Under the pieces are notes generated by a model, which saw only the letters and a program-made list of their open reading frames with translations, did not search any database and was not told where the DNA came from. Shown here piece after piece: positions 26,777 to 35,165 of a stretch of DNA of 64,000 bases. A program made the position numbers and the translations under genes. This DNA comes from Gordonibacter urolithinfaciens (GTDB lineage Bacteria > Actinomycetota > Coriobacteriia > Coriobacteriales > Eggerthellaceae), in NCBI RefSeq assembly GCF_900199375.1, contig NZ_LT900217.1:2604001-2668000 (forward strand), written 5' to 3'. Every line of letters begins with the position of its first letter. The stretch's first letter is position 1.

Positions 26777-28159
26777 ATGTCTTCTACCGGCACGCCCGCG
26801 CGCTCGTCTTGGTCGGGCAAATGGGCGTTCATCCTGGCCGCCGCGGCTTCCGCCGTGGGGCTGGGGAACATGTGGCGCTTCCCGTACCTGGCGGCGAAGT
26901 ACGGCGGCGGCACGTTCCTGCTCACGTACCTGGTGCTCGTGTTCACGTTCGGCGTGTCGCTGCTGCTGCTGGAGACGGCGCTCGGGCGCACGACGGGGCA
27001 GTCGGCCATCGGCGCGTTCAAGCAGTTCGGCAAGAAGTACGCGTTCATCGGCATCCTGGCCTCGGCCGTGCCGTTCATTATCACGCCGTACTACTGCATC
27101 ATCGGCGGCTGGGTGACGAAGTACGCGGCGGCCTACCTCATCAACGGGCCGGAGGCGCTGGCCGACGGCGGGAACTTCTTCTCGGGCTTCATCACCAGCA
27201 ACACGGAGAGCTTCCTGTGGATGCTCCTGTTCATGGCTATCGTGTTCATCGTGGTGTCGCTGGGCGTGAAGGGCGGTATCGAGAAGGCGAACCTCATCAT
27301 GATGCCGGCGCTCATCGTCATGGCTATTGCCATTGCTGCCTATACGCTCCTGCAACCGGGCGCAGCCGAGGGTGCGCTGTATTACCTGGTGCCCGACTTC
27401 AGCAAGTTCTCGCCGGAGCTGGTCATCGGCGCGCTCGGGCAAATGTTCTACAGCTTGTCGCTGGCCATGGGTATTATGATCACGTACGGCTCGTACCTTG
27501 ACCGCAAGTCCAGCCTCACGCAGAGCGTCACGCGCATCGGCTTCTTCGACGTGGGCGTGTCGTTTCTGGCCGGTCTCATGATCGTGCCGGCCGCGTTCGT
27601 GGCCATGGGCTCGGGCGACGCCGTCGCGGGCGCGGCGGGGCCGTCGCTCATGTTCATCACGCTGCCGGGGGTGTTCGCCGGCATGGGGGATGCGGCCGTG
27701 GTCGTGGGCTTCGTGTTCTTCCTGCTGGTGCTGTTCGCGGCGCTGACCAGCGCCATCTCGCTCACCGAGACGTGCGTGTCCATCATCCAGGACGGTGCGG
27801 GCTGGTCGCGCAAGAAGGCGCTCGGCACGGTGATCGGCGTGGTCGTGGTGGCGGGCATCTTCGTGAACTTGGGCTACAACGGCCTGTCGTTCATCGAGCC
27901 ACTGGGCGCTGGCACGACGCTTTTGGACTTCTTCGACTTCTTCTCGAATTCGGTGCTCATGCCCATCGTGGCGCTGCTCACGTGCATGTTCATCGGCTGG
28001 ATCGTGAAGCCGGGCCTCATCGTGAAGGAAGTGAAGCTGTCGAGCCCGTTCAAGGCCGAGAAGGCGTGGACGGTCATGATCAAGTTCGTGGCGCCGGTGC
28101 TGGTGGTGGTGATCTTGGTGGCCTACGTGGCCGCGCAGTTCGGGCTGTTCAGCATGTAG
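26777..28159 (+). CDS. Neurotransmitter:sodium symporter family protein (SNF/NSS)
   Basis: 460 residues from ATG 26777, with ACGGAGG upstream. The family signature is in the first helix: FILAAAASAVGLGNMWRFPY, then FLLTYLVLVFTFGVSLLLLE. About 11-12 helices are visible, as in LeuT-like bacterial transporters. These carry amino acids or amines with sodium. It is divergent from the exported amidohydrolase, so it may take up an amino acid or amine released by that enzyme; this is inference. Confidence 0.92.
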   Translation: MSSTGTPARSSWSGKWAFILAAAASAVGLGNMWRFPYLAAKYGGGTFLLTYLVLVFTFGVSLLLLETALGRTTGQSAIGAFKQFGKKYAFIGILASAVPFIITPYYCIIGGWVTKYAAAYLINGPEALADGGNFFSGFITSNTESFLWMLLFMAIVFIVVSLGVKGGIEKANLIMMPALIVMAIAIAAYTLLQPGAAEGALYYLVPDFSKFSPELVIGALGQMFYSLSLAMGIMITYGSYLDRKSSLTQSVTRIGFFDVGVSFLAGLMIVPAAFVAMGSGDAVAGAAGPSLMFITLPGVFAGMGDAAVVVGFVFFLLVLFAALTSAISLTETCVSIIQDGAGWSRKKALGTVIGVVVVAGIFVNLGYNGLSFIEPLGAGTTLLDFFDFFSNSVLMPIVALLTCMFIGWIVKPGLIVKEVKLSSPFKAEKAWTVMIKFVAPVLVVVILVAYVAAQFGLFSM

Positions 28160-28187
28160 CCTGCTTGGAGTCTATACCAGCGCATTG

Positions 28188-28217
28188 CGGGGCGCCCTCG
28201 GCAACGGGGGCGCCCCG
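28188..28217 (+). terminator. Terminator after the SNF symporter
   Basis: CGGGGCGCCC (28188-28197) pairs with GGGCGCCCCG (28208-28217), then TTCGTTTTCG follows. Confidence 0.8.
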
Positions 28218-28410
28218 TTCGTTTTCGGGATGCTGACGGGGCGGGTACGGGCGGGAAAGGGACGCCCGGCGCGGCGCCTTTCGCGCGAGGTGCGCGCTAC
28301 CATGTTGGGAACGCGGCGCCACCGGCCCATCCTCCGCCGGGAGGCGTCGCGACGGCGGTCCGCGGGGCCGCCTTTTTCAACCGCGCATTCTACGACGAAA
28401 GGGGTCTGCC

Positions 28411-28761
28411 ATGATGGAAGACACGATCGACGAGTTGAAGGGCCAGCCGCGCGACGAGGGCTACGGCAAGGGCGAGAACTACGGGCACGGCGAGGGCGGC
28501 CGCGAGGGCGAGGGCTACGGCGCGGGCGAGAACGGCCGCGAGGGCCGCCGCCGCGGCGAGGGCTATGGCGAGGGATACGGCTCCGGCGAAGGCGGGCATG
28601 CCGGCGAGCGCTACGCCGAAGGCTCCGGCAAGGCCGACGAGCAGCACGGCAAGGGCGAAGGATATGGCGAAGGCTCCGAGAAGGGCGAGCGGTACGCCTC
28701 GGGCGAGCGCTACGGCGAAGGCGAGCGGTGCGGCCAGGGCGTCGCCGAGAACGAGCAGTAG
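28411..28761 (+). CDS. Gly/Glu-rich low-complexity protein with GEGYG repeats
   Basis: 116 residues starting MMEDTIDELKGQPRDEGYG, with GAAAGGGG upstream. After a short leader almost the whole protein consists of degenerate five- to eight-residue units: GKGENYGHGEGG, GEGYGEGYGSGEGG, GKGEGYGEGSEKGERYASGE. It is hydrophilic, with Lys/Arg balanced against Glu, and has no signal or membrane helix. It is expected to be disordered. It ends 6 bases before the first U32 gene, so it is probably co-transcribed with that pair. Function unknown; desiccation- or stress-type hydrophilins have a similar make-up, but that is only analogy. Confidence 0.65.
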   Translation: MMEDTIDELKGQPRDEGYGKGENYGHGEGGREGEGYGAGENGREGRRRGEGYGEGYGSGEGGHAGERYAEGSGKADEQHGKGEGYGEGSEKGERYASGERYGEGERCGQGVAENEQ

Positions 28762-28767
28762 CCGGCA

Positions 28768-29802
28768 ATGCAATCGATACCCGCGTGCAGCGTGGCCGAC
28801 GTGGCCGCGGCGGCCCGTGCGCACGGCATGACGCTTTCCACGATGGTGGAGCGCACCATGCAGGCGGCGGGCCGCCGCTCGGTGAGACGGCTCTACATCG
28901 GCTCAAACTTCTGCAGCCAGTACTTCCTGCGCCAGCCCGACCAGGTGTGGCGTGAGGCGTTCTCGCTTTGCCGCCGCGAGGGCATACCAGCCACGCTCGT
29001 GGTGCCGGTGTTCTCCCAGAAGGACCTGGCCGAGGCGTGCCACCGCATCGACGAGCTGGTGGGAGCGAACCGCGGCGTCGTCGACGAGATAACGGTGAAC
29101 GACGTGGGCATGGTGGCGTACTGCCTCGACCGGTACGGGTTGCCGCTGAACGCGGGGCGCCTGTTCTCTAAGGAGCCGCGCGACCCGCGCTACGCGGAGC
29201 TCTTCGAGGAGAGGCATGCGGTGGGCGTTCCCGCGCTCGTCACCGAGCTGTTCCGCCAAGGCGAGCTGCAGGGGCTTGAGCTCGACCCCACGCATGCGGC
29301 GCTCGACCTGTCCGAGCTGCGTGGCTACATGCCGCATCTCGAGGTGGGCGTGCACATGCCCTACTGTTATATGTCCACGGGCTCGATTTGCGAGCTGGCC
29401 GGCATCGGCCGCCCCGTGCGCGAGAAGTTCCGACCGAATGCGCCATGCAAGCTCGAATGTGCGCGTTGCGCCATCGGCTACGGGCTGCCGTACGGCGTGC
29501 GGCTGCTGAAGTTCGGCCGCGCCGTGTACTTCCCGAACCACGGCTGCACCGTGTGCGAGGGAGAGGACTTCCGCATGATCGTGTCGCCGTTCGACGTGCT
29601 GGTGCCGCGCCGCGATGCGAGGGTTGAGCACGGCCCTGGGGTAGTGCGCTTCCAAGCGAAGGAAGGGCAGGGATGCGAGCGCGCGGCCGCCGCCGAGGTC
29701 CCGGCGGCGGAACTCGGTCCGGGCCAAGGTCCGGCCGCTGTGCCCGATCGGGGCGGGACGACGGCCCGCGTGTTCCTCGCGGCGGCCGGGAGCGCGCGAT
29801 GA
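28768..29802 (+). CDS. U32-family-like protein, first of a pair
   Basis: 344 residues starting MQSIPACSVADVAAAARAHG; the ribosome site is poor and the start uncertain. The body RLYIGSNFCSQYFLRQPDQV, VVDEITVNDVGMVAYCLDRYG and a Cys set near residues 225-265 (CKLECARCAIGYG, GCTVCEG) fit the barrel plus iron-sulfur cysteines of U32 proteins such as UbiU/UbiV. The C-terminal 45 residues are low complexity. It overlaps the second U32 gene by ATGA. Such pairs work in oxygen-independent hydroxylation or RNA/quinone modification in other bacteria; the role here is unknown. Confidence 0.65.
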   Translation: MQSIPACSVADVAAAARAHGMTLSTMVERTMQAAGRRSVRRLYIGSNFCSQYFLRQPDQVWREAFSLCRREGIPATLVVPVFSQKDLAEACHRIDELVGANRGVVDEITVNDVGMVAYCLDRYGLPLNAGRLFSKEPRDPRYAELFEERHAVGVPALVTELFRQGELQGLELDPTHAALDLSELRGYMPHLEVGVHMPYCYMSTGSICELAGIGRPVREKFRPNAPCKLECARCAIGYGLPYGVRLLKFGRAVYFPNHGCTVCEGEDFRMIVSPFDVLVPRRDARVEHGPGVVRFQAKEGQGCERAAAAEVPAAELGPGQGPAAVPDRGGTTARVFLAAAGSAR

Positions 29803-30794
29803 ACCCGCTCGTGCCGGTGAACGACCGGGCATACCTTGGGCGCTACGCCGAGGCGGGGGGCGAGGAGTTCTACGTGGGCTTTCACGATGCAGCCTGGCAC
29901 GAGCGCTTCGGTGACGTGGCGGACCTCAACCGTATGACGGGCTTCCAGCACCAGGCGAACCCCTACGGCTTCGACGAGGTGCTCGATATCGTGGACGAGG
30001 TGCGCGTCCTGGGTAAGAAGCTCTACGTCACGTTCAACGCGAACGTCTACACCAAAGAGCAGCTGGACTTCCTGTACGGCTACTTCGAGAGGCTGCACGC
30101 GGCCGGCGCGGCGGGCGTCATCGTGTCGGTGCCGGAGGCTGTGGAGCCGGCGGCCGACAGTGGCCTGGCGGTGGTGGCGTCCACCATGTGCGGCGTGTAC
30201 AACGCCGACATCGCGCGCTTCTACCGCGAGCTTGGCTGCACGCGCGTCATCGTGCCGCGCGACATGGGGCTGGCCGAGATCGAGGCGCTGGCGGAAGCCG
30301 TGCCCGATGTGGAGCTGGAGGTATTCCTCATGCGAAACGGCTGCATCTTCGCAGACGGCTACTGCCTGGGCCGTCACTTCCAGAACCGCAACGCGCTCTG
30401 CTGGGATGTGCGCCACGCCGACCGGGAGTTCTACACCGTGGGGCGCGGCAGAAGCCTGTCGGGCGCTGCACGCGAGAACAACGAGGCCTACGGGCGGTTC
30501 CACCGCACTGCCTGCGGCCTGTGTGCCATATACCGTTTGGAGCGTGCCGGCGTGGCCGCGGCGAAGATCGTGGGTCGCTCGGACGACTCGGCCTGCATCC
30601 TGCGCGACATCGAGGCCGTCGTGCGCAACGTGGAGATCGCGCGCGCGTGCGTCGACGAACAGGAGTACCTTGCGCGTATGGATGTGCCGCCCGAGCGCGC
30701 CGCCGCCTGCACGGACGGGCTGTCGTGCTACTACCCGGAGGTGAGGTTTCCCCGCACGGTCGCGCCGCGCGTCCCTCGGCGCGCGGCGGGGTAG
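29799..30794 (+). CDS. U32-family protein, second of a pair
   Basis: 331 residues from ATG 29799, which overlaps the TGA of the preceding gene (ATGA), so translation is coupled. It shows the U32 barrel: AEAGGEEFYVGFHDAAWH, FNANVYTKEQLDFL, GVIVSVPEAVE, VPRDMGLAEIEALAEAV and ELEVFLMRNGCIFADGYC-type sequence, followed by further cysteines (RNALCWD, TACGLCAIY). These cysteines may hold a [4Fe-4S] cluster as in UbiU/UbiV. Partner of the 28768 gene; a heterodimer is likely. The ubiquinone role cannot be carried over directly to a menaquinone-using anaerobe. Confidence 0.75.
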   Translation: MNPLVPVNDRAYLGRYAEAGGEEFYVGFHDAAWHERFGDVADLNRMTGFQHQANPYGFDEVLDIVDEVRVLGKKLYVTFNANVYTKEQLDFLYGYFERLHAAGAAGVIVSVPEAVEPAADSGLAVVASTMCGVYNADIARFYRELGCTRVIVPRDMGLAEIEALAEAVPDVELEVFLMRNGCIFADGYCLGRHFQNRNALCWDVRHADREFYTVGRGRSLSGAARENNEAYGRFHRTACGLCAIYRLERAGVAAAKIVGRSDDSACILRDIEAVVRNVEIARACVDEQEYLARMDVPPERAAACTDGLSCYYPEVRFPRTVAPRVPRRAAG

Positions 30795-30885
30795 GGCCGG
30801 CGGTGCCGATCCTCGCGCGCTCCCAGCGCGGGCGTGCAGGAACCCCCCCCCTGAGCCGGCAGGTGCACTGTTGCGAGCTTCTTCG

Positions 30886-31200
30886 TCAGCGTGCGTTTTG
30901 CCGTGGATGGGCGCACGCTGCCTGCCTTGCCCTTTTGAAGCAGAGCGCCTCCTCGTAGGCTTCGGCCAAAAGGTCGCCAGGGTTCAGGTCGAGCGCCTCC
31001 GCTATCCTCATTGCCATGGTGACGGAGGTGGCGCTCTTGCCGCATTCGATGCGGCAGAGGTGCGTGTGGCTCATGCCCACCATGAGGGCGAACTTCCTGA
31101 TCGAGAGTCGCTCGCTCATCCTGTGCCGCGACACGACAAGGCCGAGTGCCTGCTTGAAGGCCACCGTGTCTCCCAGATAGCTGCTCGTTTCGATTGTCAT
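30886..31200 (-). CDS. XRE-family HTH regulator, probably leaderless
   Basis: 104 residues from ATG 31198-31200 (MTIETSSYLGDTVAFKQALG). The HTH is standard: RLSIRKFALMVGMSHTHLCR, IECGKSATSVTMAMRIAEAL and LNPGDLLAEAYEEA. A -10 TATACT lies only 8 bases before the ATG, so transcription should begin at or next to the start codon and no ribosome site is present. It lies tail to tail with the U32 pair and divergent from ychF. Confidence 0.8.
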   Translation of the reverse strand: MTIETSSYLGDTVAFKQALGLVVSRHRMSERLSIRKFALMVGMSHTHLCRIECGKSATSVTMAMRIAEALDLNPGDLLAEAYEEALCFKRARQAACAHPRQNAR

Positions 31201-31207
31201 GGAGAAC

Positions 31208-31213
31208 AGTATA
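31208..31213 (-). promoter_or_regulatory. -10 of the XRE gene at 30886-31200
   Basis: TATACT on the minus strand, 8 bases from the start codon. Confidence 0.55.
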
Positions 31214-31335
31214 AGCCTCGGGCCGTTATCCGGACCGCATTCTTGCCGTATAAGCGAGATTATGCGAGGACGGCCGCGCGGTGCCTGTTTTGAGTGATGG
31301 TGCACGGTGTGCTCGTGCGAGGACGGGCGTTTTGC

Positions 31336-31341
31336 TATCAT
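31336..31341 (+). promoter_or_regulatory. ychF promoter -10
   Basis: TTTTGCTATCATGGGACG, extended -10 TGC-TATCAT followed by GGG, 39 bases before the ychF ATG. The string TTTGCTATCATGGG also occurs before gatC. Confidence 0.6.
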
Positions 31342-31379
31342 GGGACGATACGTTTGCAACGATCGTCAAAGGAAGTTCC

Positions 31380-32444
31380 ATGTCGCTTTCCATCGGTATC
31401 GTCGGCCTGCCCAACGTCGGCAAGTCCACGCTGTTCACGGCCCTCACCAACAAGGGCGGCCTCGCGGCCAACTACCCGTTCGCCACCATCGAGCCCAACG
31501 TAGGGATCGTGCCGGTGCCCGACGTGCGGTTGGACGCGCTGGCCGAGATCGACCACCCGGCGCGCATCGTTTCGGCCACGGTGGAGTTCGTGGATATTGC
31601 GGGCCTGGTGGCGGGCGCGAGCCAGGGCGAGGGCCTGGGCAACCAGTTCCTCGCGAACATTCGCGAGACGGACGCCATCTGCGAGGTCGTGCGCTTCTTC
31701 GGCGACCCGGACGTCGTGCATGTGGCGGGCAAGGTGGATCCGCTCTCCGACGTGGACACCATCAAGACCGAGCTCATCTTGGCCGACATGTCCACGCTGG
31801 AGAAGGCGCTGCCGCGTCTTGAGAAGGAAGCCAAGCGCGACAAGGCCGGCGCCGCCAAGGTGGCCGCCGCGCAGAAGGTGTTCGCGGGCCTGAACGAGGG
31901 GCACCGCGCCCGTACGCTCGACCTCGCCGACGACGAGCGCGCCGCGCTGCACGATCTGCACCTGCTTACCATGAAGCCGATGCTCTATATCGCCAACGTC
32001 GACGAGGACCAACTGGATGCCGACCTGCCCGAGATCGACGGCTGCGCGCCGGTGCCCATCTCCGCCAAGGTGGAGGCCGACCTGGCCGAGCTGGACCCGG
32101 CCGAGGCGCGCGAGTACCTGGAGGCCATGGGCCTTGAGGAGAGCGGCCTGGCCCGCCTTGTGCGCGAGGCGTACAAGCTGCTGGGCCTGCAGAGCTACTT
32201 CACCAGCGGCGAGACCGAGACGCGCGCCTGGACCATCCCCATCGGCGCGAAGGCCCCCCAGGCCGCCGGCGTCATCCACACCGATTTCGAGCGCGGCTTC
32301 ATCAAGGCCGAGACGGCCGCCTTCGAGGACTACGTGGGGCTGGGCGGCGAGAAAGGCTGCCGCGACGCCGGCAAGCTGCGCCAGGAGGGCAAGGAGTACG
32401 TGGTGCAGGACGGGGATGTGATGCATTTCAAGTTCAACGTGTAG
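31380..32444 (+). CDS. ychF: Redox-regulated ATPase YchF
   Basis: 354 residues from ATG 31380, with AAAGGAAG upstream. An Obg-type P-loop protein: GIVGLPNVGKSTLFTALTNK, then PFATIEPNVG, FVDIAGLVAGASQGEGLGNQ, and a C-terminal TGS domain (ETETRAWTIPIGAKAPQAAG, VQDGDVMHFKFNV). YchF/Ola1 prefers ATP over GTP and binds ribosomes; it is linked to oxidative stress and translation control. All parts are intact and the length is normal. A bidirectional terminator follows. Confidence 0.96.
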   Translation: MSLSIGIVGLPNVGKSTLFTALTNKGGLAANYPFATIEPNVGIVPVPDVRLDALAEIDHPARIVSATVEFVDIAGLVAGASQGEGLGNQFLANIRETDAICEVVRFFGDPDVVHVAGKVDPLSDVDTIKTELILADMSTLEKALPRLEKEAKRDKAGAAKVAAAQKVFAGLNEGHRARTLDLADDERAALHDLHLLTMKPMLYIANVDEDQLDADLPEIDGCAPVPISAKVEADLAELDPAEAREYLEAMGLEESGLARLVREAYKLLGLQSYFTSGETETRAWTIPIGAKAPQAAGVIHTDFERGFIKAETAAFEDYVGLGGEKGCRDAGKLRQEGKEYVVQDGDVMHFKFNV

Positions 32445-32467
32445 CGCGCCTTTCGGCGTCCTGCTTG

Positions 32468-32505
32468 GCTGCATGCCCCCTTCGAGCAGGGGGCATGCAG
32501 CTTTT
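32468..32505. terminator. Terminator between ychF and oleate hydratase (convergent genes)
   Basis: Perfect 13-bp arms GCTGCATGCCCCC (32468-32480) and GGGGGCATGCAGC (32489-32501), followed by TTTT on the plus strand. Confidence 0.85.
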
Positions 32506-32513
32506 CGGAGCGT

Positions 32514-34349
32514 TTAGTGCATGCCGGGGTACACGGCTCCGGTGGCGGGCGCGGGCGCGTCGGCGTCGTCGGACGGGATCACGCCGAACTCGGCCAGCAG
32601 CCCGTAGAGGTCGGTGCCCTTGAGCTTCTCGATCCCCTCGTGCAGGGCGAGCTTCTCGAGGGGGTTCATGTCCATGTCGGTGATGGGCCTGCCGTCCCTG
32701 ATGAGCGTGGTGGCGTTCAGCAGGTCGCGGATGTCGAACGCGCTGCCCCACACCTCGGGCACACCGCGGTCGACGCCGCACAGCGTGTAGACGGCCTCCA
32801 TGCCGGTGCGCATGGAATACTCGGTGGTGAAGATGGTGTCGCGCGGCGTTTCGGCGAACTGCCCGATGAACGCGAAGTTCACCGCGCCTTCGGGCACGAC
32901 GTCGGGGCGGTCGCCGGCGGCGCGCGGCATGAAGAACGCCGTGATGTAGGGCATCATGCACGGAACCGTGTTGGCGCTGTTCTCGGCGAGATCCTCGATC
33001 TGCGATTCGGGAACGCCCAGGTGGTACAGCCATTCCATGCAGATCTCCTTGCCGGTGCATTCGCGCAGGGTCTTTTTCACGTAGTTGCCGGGCACGTCGG
33101 TGAACAGGCCGTACAACCAGCCGCACAGCTCGTTGCCAGGTTGTGCGCGGAACTGGGGCTGCCTGTTGAACGTCCAGCTCAAAAGCCAATTCGAGTCTTT
33201 GGCGGTCACGATGCCGCCGGTTACGACGCCGCCTGAGAACGGATCGCGGCGGCAGATCCTCTCGATGTAGGGGACGATCTTCTCGTCGAGCGTCGTGACG
33301 GTCGCGCTCATCCAATTGGACTTCTCCGGATCGCCGATGAACTTTTCCGGTCGTCCGAACGACGGGTCCTGTCGGGCGATGCGCCGCCACAGGTCGAACC
33401 CGGTTCCCCGTTCGAGCACGGTGTTGAACTGCGCCGGCTCGTCTTGCGATCCGAAGGACGAGTTGGCAACGCAGCTGCCGTTGGTGATGAACAGGAGGTC
33501 GTTCTCGGAGAGGTGGAAGGCCTTGGGCGCGCCCTCGCATATCGTCTGCACCTCGGTGGCCACCTTGCGCTCCTCGGTATTGGAGAACGTGACGTCGACG
33601 ACCTCGGTGTTCAAGTGGAACTGCACGCCTTGGCCCTTCAGGTAGTTCACCGTGGGCAAGATGAGGGATTCGAACTGGTTGTACTGGGTGAAGCGCAGCG
33701 CGCTGAAGTCGGGCAAGCCGCCGACGTGGTGCACGAAACGCTGGATGTAGCGCTTCATCTCGAGCGCGCTGTGCCAGTTCTCGAACCCGAACATGGTGCG
33801 CCAGTACAGCCAAAAGTTGGAATCGAGCACGTCGTCGGAGAAGTAGTCGGTGATGGCTTTGTCGTCGAGCTGCTCCTCGGGCGTGAAGAACAGGTTCATG
33901 ATCTCCATGCACGCCTTGTCGGACAAGCCGAACTCGTTGTCGAGGCCGGCGTCTTCGCCTTGGTTGACCGTCGCGCGGCACAGGGAGTAGTTGGGATCGC
34001 GCTTGTTCAGCTGGTAGTAGTAATCGAGGATGCTCATGTTCTCGTCCTCGATGGAGGGGATGGATCGGAACAGGTCCCACATCACTTCGAAGTGGTTGTC
34101 CATCTCGCGTCCGCCGCGCATGGTGAACCCGATCTGCGGATACTCCCATCCGTCGCAGGCGCCGCCCGGTACGGCGTCGCGCTCGAATATATGCACGCGC
34201 GAGCCGTCCATCTGGGCGTCTCGTATCAGGTAGCATGCGGCCGTCAAGCCCGCCAATCCGGTACCGACGATGTAGGCCGATTTATCCTCGATGCCTTCCG
34301 GTTTTGCCGGGCGGGCGAACGCTTCGTAGTTTCCGCTGGAATAGTACAC
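32514..34349 (-). CDS. ohyA: Oleate hydratase (MCRA family)
   Basis: 611 residues if started at GTG 34347-34349 (MYYSSGNYEAFARPAKPEG), chosen because GGAG lies 5 bases before it and family members begin in the same way; the ATG at 34388 has no ribosome site. The FAD Rossmann motif is YIVGTGLAGLTAACYLIRD. GGREMDNHFEVMWDLFRSIPS and ETPRDTIFTTEYSMRTGMEA are family hallmarks. The enzyme hydrates cis-9 double bonds of free fatty acids to 10-hydroxy acids with FAD as a structural cofactor, and may detoxify unsaturated fatty acids. An alpha/beta hydrolase that might release fatty acids lies 0.8 kb away. Confidence 0.95.
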   Translation of the reverse strand: MYYSSGNYEAFARPAKPEGIEDKSAYIVGTGLAGLTAACYLIRDAQMDGSRVHIFERDAVPGGACDGWEYPQIGFTMRGGREMDNHFEVMWDLFRSIPSIEDENMSILDYYYQLNKRDPNYSLCRATVNQGEDAGLDNEFGLSDKACMEIMNLFFTPEEQLDDKAITDYFSDDVLDSNFWLYWRTMFGFENWHSALEMKRYIQRFVHHVGGLPDFSALRFTQYNQFESLILPTVNYLKGQGVQFHLNTEVVDVTFSNTEERKVATEVQTICEGAPKAFHLSENDLLFITNGSCVANSSFGSQDEPAQFNTVLERGTGFDLWRRIARQDPSFGRPEKFIGDPEKSNWMSATVTTLDEKIVPYIERICRRDPFSGGVVTGGIVTAKDSNWLLSWTFNRQPQFRAQPGNELCGWLYGLFTDVPGNYVKKTLRECTGKEICMEWLYHLGVPESQIEDLAENSANTVPCMMPYITAFFMPRAAGDRPDVVPEGAVNFAFIGQFAETPRDTIFTTEYSMRTGMEAVYTLCGVDRGVPEVWGSAFDIRDLLNATTLIRDGRPITDMDMNPLEKLALHEGIEKLKGTDLYGLLAEFGVIPSDDADAPAPATGAVYPGMH

Positions 34350-34504
34350 GGGTTCTCCAATCTCTCGACGTGAAGGTACGGCCATCATTGTGATGCGGGG
34401 TTCTTGCGGACGAGGGAAGCGTACCGAGCTGATGACGTGCCGTTGGGAGGAGGTCATGAGGGGGTGTTGCCTCGAATGGGCGATGCTCGCACCGGCTATT
34501 TGGG

Positions 34505-34510
34505 TATACT
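34505..34510 (+). promoter_or_regulatory. -10 of the 34555 gene
   Basis: GGGTATACTTGATC, TATACT 44 bases before the ATG at 34555. Confidence 0.5.
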
Positions 34511-34554
34511 TGATCGCGTGCAGGTGGGCTGGGATGAAAGGGGAGGGAACGCGT

Positions 34555-35046
34555 ATGAGCGAGTTCGTCGAGGCGCTGGTGAGCAACGGCAAGAGCCCGG
34601 GATTGCCGGAAGAGCACGACTGGTTCGGGAGGCTCGTAGGCAGCTGGAAGCTCGACTATTTCGATCGCAACCTATCCTCTTCGGTTAGAGGCGAGTGGAT
34701 CTTCGAGCGGGTGCTCGAGGGCATGGGCATCCAGGACGTGATCATCCTGCCTGCGCGCGACATGCAAACGGAGTCGCCGCACCCCCTCACCGAGTACGGC
34801 ACCTCGCTGCGTATCTACAACCCGGGCACGTGCGCGTGGGACGTCGCCTACGGCTATGCGGGCAAGATATTCCGGCTTGAGGCGCGGCGTGAGGATGACA
34901 TGATCGTTCTCACGAACCTCGATGACGAGCGGCATAAGTGGGTGTTCGTCTCCATCGAGGATGACCGCTTCCATTGGCAGAACGTCAACGTGCAAGACGA
35001 CGGCAGCTGGCACGTGAACGCCGACATCTACGCCGAGCGCGTCTAG
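34555..35046 (+). CDS. Hypothetical protein of lipocalin/DUF1579-like appearance
   Basis: 163 residues from ATG 34555 (MSEFVEALVSNGKSPGLPEE), preceded by GGGGAGGG. The sequence looks like a small beta-barrel: DWFGRLVGSWKLDYFDRN, RGEWIFERVLEGMGIQDVI, GTSLRIYNPGTCAWDVAYG, and FHWQNVNVQDDGSWHVNADI. Such a Gly-Ser-Trp start resembles proteins of unknown function that bind small hydrophobic molecules. It is divergent from oleate hydratase. No signal peptide. Function unknown. Confidence 0.7.
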   Translation: MSEFVEALVSNGKSPGLPEEHDWFGRLVGSWKLDYFDRNLSSSVRGEWIFERVLEGMGIQDVIILPARDMQTESPHPLTEYGTSLRIYNPGTCAWDVAYGYAGKIFRLEARREDDMIVLTNLDDERHKWVFVSIEDDRFHWQNVNVQDDGSWHVNADIYAERV

Positions 35047-35048
35047 GG

Positions 35049-35148
35049 GGCGTGACACGGGGACGGGGATAATGTCACGCTCCCTTTCGCTTCTCTCGGT
35101 CGTGGCGCGTCGCGGAGCGTGACATTATCCCCGTCCCCCTGTCACGCC
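35049..35148. repeat. Long inverted repeat of two REP-like arms (BIME-like)
   Basis: Arms of 35 bp at 35049-35083 and 35114-35148 are reverse complements with one mismatch, separated by 30 bases. Each arm also starts GCGTGACA and contains TGTCACGC, so it can fold alone, and it encloses GGGGACGGGGATAA. The element sits between two convergent genes and may serve as a bidirectional terminator. The TGACA-GGGGAC core is shared with the tandem repeats at 4436-4508. Confidence 0.9.
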
Positions 35149-35165
35149 TTCGCGCGCCAAGTCGC

